DNA from: a virus | Virus record (IMG/VR): IMGVR_UViG_3300017786_000018 | Location: 1-45,782 of that record | Reading direction: 5' to 3' (one strand) | Length of the DNA stretch: 45,782 bases | Shown: one piece after another, positions 37,001-44,900 of the stretch | How positions within the stretch are numbered: position 1 is the first letter of the stretch | How the letters are laid out: every line of letters begins with the position of its first letter | Notes under the pieces: generated by a model | Told to the model about the DNA's origin: nothing | Database searches by the model: none | Seen by the model: only the letters and a program-made list of their open reading frames with translations | Position numbers and translations under genes: made by a program

Positions 37001-40000
37001 TTTATGATGTTTCACGACTGACTAGACTTCCTTCTGTTGTTCCTCCTACTAGAAGACTGCTTGTAATCTTTGACTATCTGTCACATGCAACATCTGGAGA
37101 TTATTTCTCTGCAGAATCTTACAGTGGTATTGGTTTCAAAGAGATTCCTAGTTACAAACTTGATGGTTCTATTAAGTTTATTCGCGATCAAATCGACATT
37201 CGTCCTGCTGTTAAAGAACTGAGGAATGGTTCTGGTACGATTGGTGCTCCCTTCTATGTTAACTGTACTACTTTTGACTTTGTATCGAGAGTATTTGATA
37301 CAACTGGTGGATCTGCGGGTTCTACCATCTTTGATATCATGCAGGTTAATTCTTCGTTCCGTGCAGACTACTCTTGGTATCTGCCTAGAATTGACAAACT
37401 GTATCTCTCCCATGATGGAAAACTGAGAGTTTCTAAGGGTGTTTCTGGATATGCTCTGATTCCACCCCCACATGTACAAAACTCGATGCTTCTGGCAACA
37501 ATCGAGTACAAACCATATGTATTTGATCCTGAAAGAGATATTCTGATTACTACAGAAAATCTACGTCGCTATACCATGAAGGATATTGGCGATCTGGAGC
37601 AGAGACTAACTCATGTTGAATACTATACTTCGTTGTCTATGCTTGAGTCTCAAGCAGATAATACTAAGACCTATGATGAAAATGGTTTCGACCGTCTGAA
37701 AAATGGTTATGTTGTTGATGACTTTACTGATCACACCACTGGCGATGTATTAAACGTCGATTATAAGTGTTCTTTAGACTTTAAAGAAGGTCAATTAAGA
37801 TCACAACATTACACAACAAACGTCGGTCTGCAATTCGATGCAACCTCTTCTACTAATGTTGTGAAGACTGAAGGCAACGTTGTTATGCTCCCATATTCAG
37901 ATGTTGCTATTGTAATTCAACCATATGCATCTAGAACTGAAAATGTCAATCCATTTAACGTCTTTACGTTTATTGGTCGTATTGACCTGACACCTGCATC
38001 TGACGACTGGATTGATATCGAGCGTCTTCCTGCTCGTGTTGAGAACGTTGAAGGTGACTTCTCTTCCGTATCGCAAGATATGCAAGTCGATCAAAATGGT
38101 TTTGCTCCTATTCAATGGGGTTCATGGCAAACGAACTGGACTGGTGAAACAGTAACTTCCTCATCATCAACTAGATCTGCATCTGGTACATTTGGTGTTG
38201 GTCGTCAGTTAGGTTCTCTTGGTCACGGTCAGCGTCGTCAAGGTCTATTCTATCTCCATGAACGTCGTACTATTCGTGTTGTTAACAATCAGGCACGTCA
38301 AGGTATTCGTACAAGGGTTGTTCCTAAGATTGAAAGAAGATCATTAGGTGATTCGGTTCTTTCTAGAAGTAGCATCCCTTGGATTAGATCTCGTAACATT
38401 GGTTTCAACGTTGATCGTATGAAGCCTCGTACTAGATTCTATGCATTCTTTGATGGTGTTAGTGTCACTAATTACATTACACCTAAAGTTATTGAAATTA
38501 TCAAGAACTCTACAACTGACTCCAGAACAAACGAAACTCCTTTCGTTGTAGGTGAGACTGTTATTGGTTCTACATCTGGTTGCCAAATGAAAGTTGTTGC
38601 TCCTGATGATGGTTACAAGACTAATCCTTATGGTAAGGGTACAGAAGTTCTTCCTACATCATATTCCTCTCAAACTGCATACTTGAACCACGATATCACT
38701 GCAATCTCTGAAACTGTATCTCCCGATTTCTTCGGTAATGCTCAGGTTGGAGAACTTCTAACTGGTCAAACATCTGGTGCAGTTGCAGTTGTTAAAGATC
38801 GTCGTCTTCTGACTGATAACGTTGGTAACATTCAAGGGTCTTTCTTTGTCCCTTCTCCGAAGAATGATGCCAATCCTCGTTGGGCAACTGGTACTCGTGC
38901 ATTTAGATTCACAACATCAGACGAAAATAGTAAGGCACCTGGTGCAGTTGATTCATCTGCTGATGCATCATATTCTGCATCAGGAACATTACAGACAGTT
39001 CAGGAAAACATTCTTGCAGTCCGTAATGCTGAACTAGTTAGAGATACTGTTTCTGAAGATAGAGTTGTACAAACAACTAGAACGGAAACACGTCAGATTG
39101 GTTGGTATGACCCTCTTGCACAATCATTTATTGTTGAAGAAGAAGGTGGTATGTTCTTGAGTGGTGTGGATGTATTCTTTAATACTAAGGATACAAACAT
39201 TCCAATCTCCATGCAGATTCGTACCATGGAAAATGGTTATCCTACTAAATCAATCTTACCTTTCTCTGATGTAACAATTACACCAGATGATATTGAGATC
39301 TCAGAAAGTGCTGCTGTTCCTAGTAGATTCACTTTCAAAGCACCTGTTTATATTAAGTCTTCTGTAGAATATTGCTTTGTTCTCCTATCTGACTCTAACG
39401 AGTATAAGGTTTGGATCTCTAGAATGGGCGATGTTGATGTAACTGGAACCAGAACGATTTCAGAACAACCATATGCTGGTGTTCTATTCAAGTCTCAGAA
39501 CGCATCTACCTGGACTGCTGACCAGTATGAAGATCTCAAATTCACAATCTATCGTGCAGAGTTTACATCTACGACTGGTACTGTTTCCTTAAACAATACT
39601 CCTCAAGGAAAGGGTAACAACGGTATTCATAGATTGATCGAGAATCCGATTCTGACAATCAAACCCAAGTTAGTTCTATCTCTTGGTGCTGCTGCCTCTC
39701 AATACACCTTTAGTCAAGGTGCTCGTATCCTTCAGCAGACTACTTCTGCACAAGCTACAGTTGTAACGACTACAACTTCTGGTAGTGTTTCGGATACTAT
39801 TACAGTTACTGATGCAGGAGGGTCTTGGTTACAAGGAACTGCCAATACTTATTTGATAAGATCTTCAGAATCACTTGCAACCCTGGTTGTAGGTAGTGCT
39901 TCTGGAACATTGGAAGTGGGTGATATTGTTACTGGTGCAACTTCAAACTCTATTGGTATTGTTAAGACTTGGGATGGTTCTGCCAATCTGGTTCTTCACT

Positions 40001-41403
40001 ATATCACTGGTGCATTTACAGATACTGAAAGTTTGAGTGAAACTGGTGGTTGGTCTGCAACAGTTACTTCCTCTGTAGAAAGTGGTGATTCTTTCGGAGC
40101 ATATCTGACTGCAGCACCTTCATTCGATAGTGATCAAACTGAAGTTATGGTATTCCATAGAAATCATGGTATGCACAACAGATCCAATAATGTGAAGATC
40201 GAAGGTGTTATGTCGGAAATTTCTGATACTACACTTACTAGCGCACTTTCGATTGGTGCTTCATCAATCACGGTTGCTAACGCAGCACTCTTCCACAAAA
40301 TCATTAATGGTGCTGCCATCAGTAATAGTAACCCTGGATATATTCAGATTGGTACTGAATTAATTCAGTATTCTAATATCTCTGCTGACGGTAAAACAAT
40401 CACTGTAGCGACCTCTGGTAGAGGTGCGATGAGTACTACAGAGGCAACTCATGCATCTGGAGCATTAGTTAAGTGCTACAACCTGGATGGTATTCCACTG
40501 ATCGATATCAACAAAACACATACAAGTATTTCCTGCCCTTGGTTGGATACTTACATGCTGCACATTACGGGTGTTGCCAACAATGGCATCAGAAGTGGTG
40601 GTAACATGGTGTTCGCAACGCAGAATGTTCAGTTTGAAACTCTGACACCTAGTATCTCGGTCATGGATCTTCCAGAAACCGATATCACTGCTAGGGTAAA
40701 TACTACTAGCGCAACATCAATTAGCGACGGAAGTACTACTGTTGATCAAGCATCATTCGTCAATGATGGAACATATGTTCCTATCACATTGAATGATCTG
40801 AACTTCTTCGGTAATCCTAGAATGGTTTGTTCTGAGGTCAATGAACTTGCAAAACTGAGTGGTCAAAAGTCATTCAATATGCTGATTGATCTTTCTACAG
40901 AAAAATCAACTCTTTCACCTGTTGTCGATCTTGATAGATGTTCGCTAATTACAACAACGAATAGAATCAATAAGTGGCCTGGTGGTCCTAATGCATATGG
41001 TCAGCAATCACAGATTGACACATCGCAAGATGTATCTACTCTGCCTTTCGGTGATCAAAACGATGCAGTTTACATCACACGTCTTGCAAGACTGATCAGA
41101 GAATCTAGATCTCTGAGAGTTGATTTCCAGATGTCACGTCCTCCTGAAGCAGATGTTAGAATCTATTATAGAGTATTCAACTCTGGTACTAATGATGACA
41201 TCGATTCATCTGGTTGGACACTAATGCCATTGCCACTACAGTATGACTCTTCTCCATCAGAAGAAATTCTTTGGAAAGATTATTACTATGAGGTAAGCGG
41301 TTTGAATTTCAATGCATTCCAAATCAAGATTGTAATGAGATCTTCAAACCAGGCAAGGATCCCACTAATTGCTGACCTTCGTGCTATTGCTCTCGCAACC
41401 TAA
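34063..41403 (+). CDS. Large DUF4815-type virion structural protein
   Basis: A 2446-residue protein. The start NTNLNVTPYYDDFDKDKNFY, then RPGFPIQARELTTMQSILQ, is the signature of DUF4815 phage structural proteins. Near residue 1170-1200 is another family hallmark, RYTMKDIGDLEQRLTHVEYY followed by TSLSMLE. An arginine-rich region at 1378-1473 leads to MKPRTRFYAFFDGVSVTNY. Several 'vG..tSGA.a.v' beta modules occur near 505, 900, 1493, 1562 and 1940, and an IGTELIQY...GRG module near 2090. The C-terminal 250 residues (MVCSEVNEL, YITRLARLIRESRSLRVDF) look conserved. Its place after gp8 corresponds to T4 genes 9 and 10, so a role in connecting fibres to the wedge is plausible, but no gp9 or gp10 similarity is visible to me. 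Confidence 0.8.
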   Translation: MAQNTNLNVTPYYDDFDKDKNFYRVLFRPGFPIQARELTTMQSILQNQVESVGTHLFKDGAMVIPGQVGYDLNVQAILLQESFLGSDVETYRAQLEGSIIEGLTTGVKAKVLYSISASTSERGYITLYVKYIDSGDTTSESALNTFQINEQLIADKEITFGSTLIEIGTPFAQLLPVNATAVGSTAYISDGVYYIRGHFVNVPSNYLILNQYSSNPSYRVGLEVLESIVTPEDDESLNDNAAGTSNYSAPGGHRFKISTQFVKRLITDEADKDFIELLRINNSRIENFVERTEYSELERSLARRTFEESGDYVIDTFDISAREHLNDGFNAGVYASGETSADGNLAQEGKLALEVSPGKAYVRGYRTEFITPQYVDTDKPRDFESRQNAIINFNLGNFVKIYDVYGWPEISGDGVTDAYQTLNLYDDWAPNATSAVKSGANRIGRCRTVQLQKSSTALAATSPFGINPTVTGGVYDLWIYDVQMFTVLNIANAVTPYLVGTRIVGKTSGAAGYIADTGVNSHYVYIEQVNGVFSNGEILEVNGRDVGTLEAAWSYQLSDTRSCFGEDGSSAIRFGANWILNDSRPIESSAIEVDQASDDEITGFRTRFEKDLRPGDVVTPTLSTFEGANTLRIKRVDPTAIGTTATNKKGTVANNAVVFDYTNQTAALDQTLMVGTVTDGEYGEMVRMRPFIFQKDYQNGELSFDLPEDVMKSLDDESFFVYRNFASKTVTTGSITFTVPETEAFGALSSDNYILTVIANGGSGTFANGENIDIDAQVDGGVLTATFGANNQSFTVAGLGSVATVTLTALVSKNTVSKKLKTASKMQALKVYKTFDDLIEQPTGLTYSGLYGTRVQDEEISFGLNDVYTVHAIYESYDDNDASAPYVVLTESTFFSAGTLLVGRTSGARGRVISFSNADLKLYYVALNEIPFIQGETISGFNSSDEAITGIIDDSANSVFIGSKVITDQFSLNAGQRTNFYDVSRLTRLPSVVPPTRRLLVIFDYLSHATSGDYFSAESYSGIGFKEIPSYKLDGSIKFIRDQIDIRPAVKELRNGSGTIGAPFYVNCTTFDFVSRVFDTTGGSAGSTIFDIMQVNSSFRADYSWYLPRIDKLYLSHDGKLRVSKGVSGYALIPPPHVQNSMLLATIEYKPYVFDPERDILITTENLRRYTMKDIGDLEQRLTHVEYYTSLSMLESQADNTKTYDENGFDRLKNGYVVDDFTDHTTGDVLNVDYKCSLDFKEGQLRSQHYTTNVGLQFDATSSTNVVKTEGNVVMLPYSDVAIVIQPYASRTENVNPFNVFTFIGRIDLTPASDDWIDIERLPARVENVEGDFSSVSQDMQVDQNGFAPIQWGSWQTNWTGETVTSSSSTRSASGTFGVGRQLGSLGHGQRRQGLFYLHERRTIRVVNNQARQGIRTRVVPKIERRSLGDSVLSRSSIPWIRSRNIGFNVDRMKPRTRFYAFFDGVSVTNYITPKVIEIIKNSTTDSRTNETPFVVGETVIGSTSGCQMKVVAPDDGYKTNPYGKGTEVLPTSYSSQTAYLNHDITAISETVSPDFFGNAQVGELLTGQTSGAVAVVKDRRLLTDNVGNIQGSFFVPSPKNDANPRWATGTRAFRFTTSDENSKAPGAVDSSADASYSASGTLQTVQENILAVRNAELVRDTVSEDRVVQTTRTETRQIGWYDPLAQSFIVEEEGGMFLSGVDVFFNTKDTNIPISMQIRTMENGYPTKSILPFSDVTITPDDIEISESAAVPSRFTFKAPVYIKSSVEYCFVLLSDSNEYKVWISRMGDVDVTGTRTISEQPYAGVLFKSQNASTWTADQYEDLKFTIYRAEFTSTTGTVSLNNTPQGKGNNGIHRLIENPILTIKPKLVLSLGAAASQYTFSQGARILQQTTSAQATVVTTTTSGSVSDTITVTDAGGSWLQGTANTYLIRSSESLATLVVGSASGTLEVGDIVTGATSNSIGIVKTWDGSANLVLHYITGAFTDTESLSETGGWSATVTSSVESGDSFGAYLTAAPSFDSDQTEVMVFHRNHGMHNRSNNVKIEGVMSEISDTTLTSALSIGASSITVANAALFHKIINGAAISNSNPGYIQIGTELIQYSNISADGKTITVATSGRGAMSTTEATHASGALVKCYNLDGIPLIDINKTHTSISCPWLDTYMLHITGVANNGIRSGGNMVFATQNVQFETLTPSISVMDLPETDITARVNTTSATSISDGSTTVDQASFVNDGTYVPITLNDLNFFGNPRMVCSEVNELAKLSGQKSFNMLIDLSTEKSTLSPVVDLDRCSLITTTNRINKWPGGPNAYGQQSQIDTSQDVSTLPFGDQNDAVYITRLARLIRESRSLRVDFQMSRPPEADVRIYYRVFNSGTNDDIDSSGWTLMPLPLQYDSSPSEEILWKDYYYEVSGLNFNAFQIKIVMRSSNQARIPLIADLRAIALAT

Positions 41404-41639
41404 TGAACTCTGAAGACCTGATACCCGTTGAAGGAAGGGAGGGGTGGTATAGAGACCCCTCCTCTGGTGCTATCGTAAATGGCAACCAGTCTGATTATGA
41501 TAAATATATGGCATCTTACAATAAGAGGCAACAAGAAGAAATGGAGAAGAAAGCTTTACAAAAAGAGGTTTCTGATCTAAAATCTGATATGAGTGATATC
41601 AAATCACTCTTACTAACGTTAGTCCAAAATCAAAAGTAG
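41403..41639 (+). CDS. 78-aa coiled-coil protein
   Basis: Starts in a TAATG overlap with the large DUF4815-type gene. The N-terminal half, LIPVEGREGWYRDPSSGAIVNGN, looks like a small folded motif recurring in cyanophages. The C-terminal half (RQQEEMEKKALQKEVSDLKSDM, SDIKSLLLTL) is a charged heptad-repeat coiled coil. It probably oligomerises and may be a minor virion part or fibre-assembly chaperone; neither is shown by the sequence. Confidence 0.7.
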   Translation: MNSEDLIPVEGREGWYRDPSSGAIVNGNQSDYDKYMASYNKRQQEEMEKKALQKEVSDLKSDMSDIKSLLLTLVQNQK

Positions 41640-41644
41640 TTATT

Positions 41645-41875
41645 ATGTCGATTGAACAAGTTTCTCAGCCAGAAATGCTCCAACAATTCCAGGAGCGATT
41701 CAAGGCATTGATTGATGAAAATCAACAACTTGCTGCCAAGTTGAAAAATAATGAGCAGGTAGCACTTAAACTTCAAGGTGCTATTGAAGCACTAGAATAT
41801 TATAATCCTCAGGAGGAAGAACCCGCTTCCCAACCTCCTGAAGAAAGTGAGGTTGATGAAGTAACCGCAGAATAG
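41645..41875 (+). CDS. 76-aa acidic coiled-coil protein
   Basis: A 76-residue protein, helical from MLQQFQERFKALIDENQQL through NNEQVALKLQGAIEALEYY, then a proline- and glutamate-rich disordered tail (EEEPASQPPEESEVDE). The layout is common for small cyanophage proteins encoded next to fibre genes. It is the last gene before a clear terminator, so it closes the baseplate transcription unit. Function is unknown. Confidence 0.7.
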   Translation: MSIEQVSQPEMLQQFQERFKALIDENQQLAAKLKNNEQVALKLQGAIEALEYYNPQEEEPASQPPEESEVDEVTAE

Positions 41876-41877
41876 TC

Positions 41878-41903
41878 AAAGGGGGACATTGTTCCCCTTT
41901 TTT
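41878..41903 (+). terminator. Rho-independent terminator
   Basis: A stem GGGGA (41882-41886) with TCCCC (41893-41897), extended by a G-T pair and three A-T pairs, closes a six-base loop and runs directly into six Ts. It lies three bases after the stop of the 76-aa gene and separates it from the fibre gene. Confidence 0.9.
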
Positions 41904-41908
41904 ACTAG

Positions 41909-41916
41909 CATAAATA
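41909..41916 (+). promoter_or_regulatory. T4-type late promoter core CATAAATA
   Basis: A 7/8 match to the T4 late core six bases after the terminator T-tract, 45 bases upstream of the fibre ATG. The terminator-promoter pair marks a clean transcription unit boundary. Confidence 0.7.
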
Positions 41917-41953
41917 ACTTGGAAGCATTATCTCTGTAGAGTTGTCGTAAAAA

Positions 41954-44900
41954 ATGGCAAATAGAATTCAATTAAGGCGTGGTGGCGCTCAAGAATGGGC
42001 AAACTCTAACCCAACCCTGGCACAGGGCGAATTAGGGATTGAACTTGACACGGGTCGGTTCAAAATTGGTGACGGTGTATCCGCATGGAACACTCTTCGA
42101 TATGAACGACCTGTTGAATCTGTATCCAATACGGCAAATACTCTAGTACAAAGAGATGCTGATGGTAATTTTTCTGCAGGTACGATTACAGCAACCATAA
42201 TTGGTAATGCTTCCACCGCTGCTCGTCTTGCATCTTCTAGGCAAATCACTTTAGGTCAGGATCTTACAGGTTCTGCTATTTTTGATGGTTCCACCAACAT
42301 CACAATTAATGCTGCGCTAGACTTAATTGCTACGCTTCCACATTACGATGGTACTGTAACTGCATCTGGCACATATACAAAAGTTACTGTCGATTCAAAA
42401 GGTAGAATTAGTAATGCAGAAACTCCAACCAATATTGCAGCATATGGTCTCGATGGAACTGTAGAGGGACAATCTGCTCAACCTTATGACCTTGACCTGG
42501 CAGCAATTGCAGGTCTCACCACTACTGGTATGCTTGCCAGGGCTTCTGGTGGTAATATGCAAACCAGAACAATCACTGGTAATTCTGGTAGAATTTCTAT
42601 TAACGATGGTGATGGTGTTTCTGGTAACCCAACCATTGATCTGATCACAACAACTATTTCAGCAGGTGATTATAATACGGAATCCCTGACATCTGTTGCT
42701 GGCAGTCAAACTGTTAACGCAACAAAACTCAGTGTTGATGCGTATGGTCGCTTAACATCTGCTACAACTGTGCCTATTGCTACAGCAGTTGAAGGAACAA
42801 CTGCCCTAGATTATGCAGCAGGTACGGTATATGTAAGATATGATATCATTAAAAATGCCTCTAAGGTATATCAAGCAATCACTGGTGTTGCTGCAGGACA
42901 AGGTGCTCCCACTCATGATGATACTAGTGATGCTGGCGGATGGAGATACCTCGCTGCCGAGACAACAGAACAGAAGGGTCTTGCTTCTTTCGCACAAGAG
43001 GATTTTGATGTAAGTGCAGGCGGTCATGTAGTTATTGCTGCTGCAGGTGTAGATAATACTCAATTACAAAATAATCGTGTTTCGTTTGCTGATGGTAGTG
43101 CTGTTGAGCACTTTGAACTTGATCAAGAACTTACTGCAACCACTGGATACAGAGGATTCAATCGTCTTAACTATATTAAAGTTAATGACGCGAGTGGTAA
43201 TCTACTTGTTGGCGCTAATAATACGGGGGACGGCGGAGCTGGCGAACTTGATATTAATGTACGGTCGTACTTCTCTGACCCTGACATTACTCTTGACGGT
43301 GCTGCTGCTCAGACACTGGATAAGACTGGGGATGGTAACCTTACCTTCCAGTTAACTCAGGACACTGCAACAAATAGAAATTTAAATATTCTAACGACCA
43401 ATGCTGGTTCTGGAACTAGCAACATTATTATTACTGCTGAAGATACTGTACAAATCAGTGCATCAGAAGCAGCAGGTAAAGTCCATGTAGAAGATCTGAG
43501 AATTCAGGCAAATTATTTGGGTGGTACTGGTGATATTTTCATTGACCCTAACGATGATAGAGATGTTAGTGGTCTAGTAACAATCCGTGGTAATCTTCAA
43601 GTTGATGGTACAACCACAACAGTCAATTCAACAACTACTACTTTAGATGATCCTATCATTACCCTTGGTGGTGATACTGCTCCTACACTAGATGACAATA
43701 AGGATCGTGGTGTTGAGTTTAGATATTACGATACTGAAGCACGCTTAGGTTTCTTTGGTTGGGATACTGATTATGCAGATTTAGCTGCTCATGAAGGTGG
43801 TTTCCGATTCCTTCATGCTGCTACAAATACTTCTGAAGTCTATGGTGGTACTGATTCTGGTATCATTGCAGGTAATTTAAAACTTACATCTGGTACTGCA
43901 TCTACAACTAATACAACTGGTGATCTGGTTGTTGCTGGTGGTGTTGGAATCACTGGTGCAGTTAATATTGGTGGTCTGTTAGATGTAGATAGCACATTGC
44001 GTGTTACTAGTACCTCTCGTTTCGACGATAATATGGTTCTGCAGGGAGCATCTAAGACCCTGCAACTTAATAACGGATCAGGAACAACCAAGATTGAGTT
44101 CCAATCAACAACTGGTAATGCATCTATTGCAGGTGTAACTGATATCACAGGAAACCTCAACGTTAATACTAACAAGTTCAACGTTGTTGCTGCTTCAGGT
44201 AATACTGCTATTGCAGGTACTCTTGGAGTTACTCTGGGTACAACTCTTACTGGTGCTCTTGATCTTAACAACAACGCAAATATCTCTGGTCTGGTTCATC
44301 TTGAATCTGTAGATGAACCTGATATTCTATCTGGTGCTCCTCACTCAATTCAGAATGCCGACTACGGTGCATTACGAGTAGATGGTGGTGGATACTTTGA
44401 TAAGAACGTTCTCTTTAATGGTGACATCTTCCTGAATGGTGACTTTAACCAGCAAGAAGACGCAACTGAGAACTACGGTCTAAGAAACTATCTGTCTGTC
44501 AGATATAAGATGCGTACAGGTTCTGTTGCCGCATACACTCCAAGTTATTCAAATCACAACACTTCCAACTTAAGAGTCTTTGGTGGTGCTGGTGTTAACA
44601 CTACCTTACATGTTGGTGGTATTGGAAATGGCGAAGGTCTGTTTGTCGGTAAGAAAAATAATAGCGATACGATCAAGTTCAGCGTTTTAGGTGCTACAGG
44701 TAACACTGATATTCAAGGCACACTTGATGTTGCTGGTAACTCTGAGTTCAATGGCACAGTTGATGTTGATGCAGACTTTGCTGTTAGATCAGGAACTACT
44801 GATAAGTTCTTTGTTGATAATGTAACTGGTAACACCAACATTGAAGGAACACTGACCGCTGATGGTCACACTGAGTTAAATTCAACTCTTAATGTCGATA

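Noticed and set aside
43840-44274. 144-codon minus-strand ORF rich in Val, Pro and Arg
   Set aside because: Antisense to repetitive fibre stalk sequence; the composition is what reversed Gly/Thr/Asn repeats give. No start signal or separate promoter.
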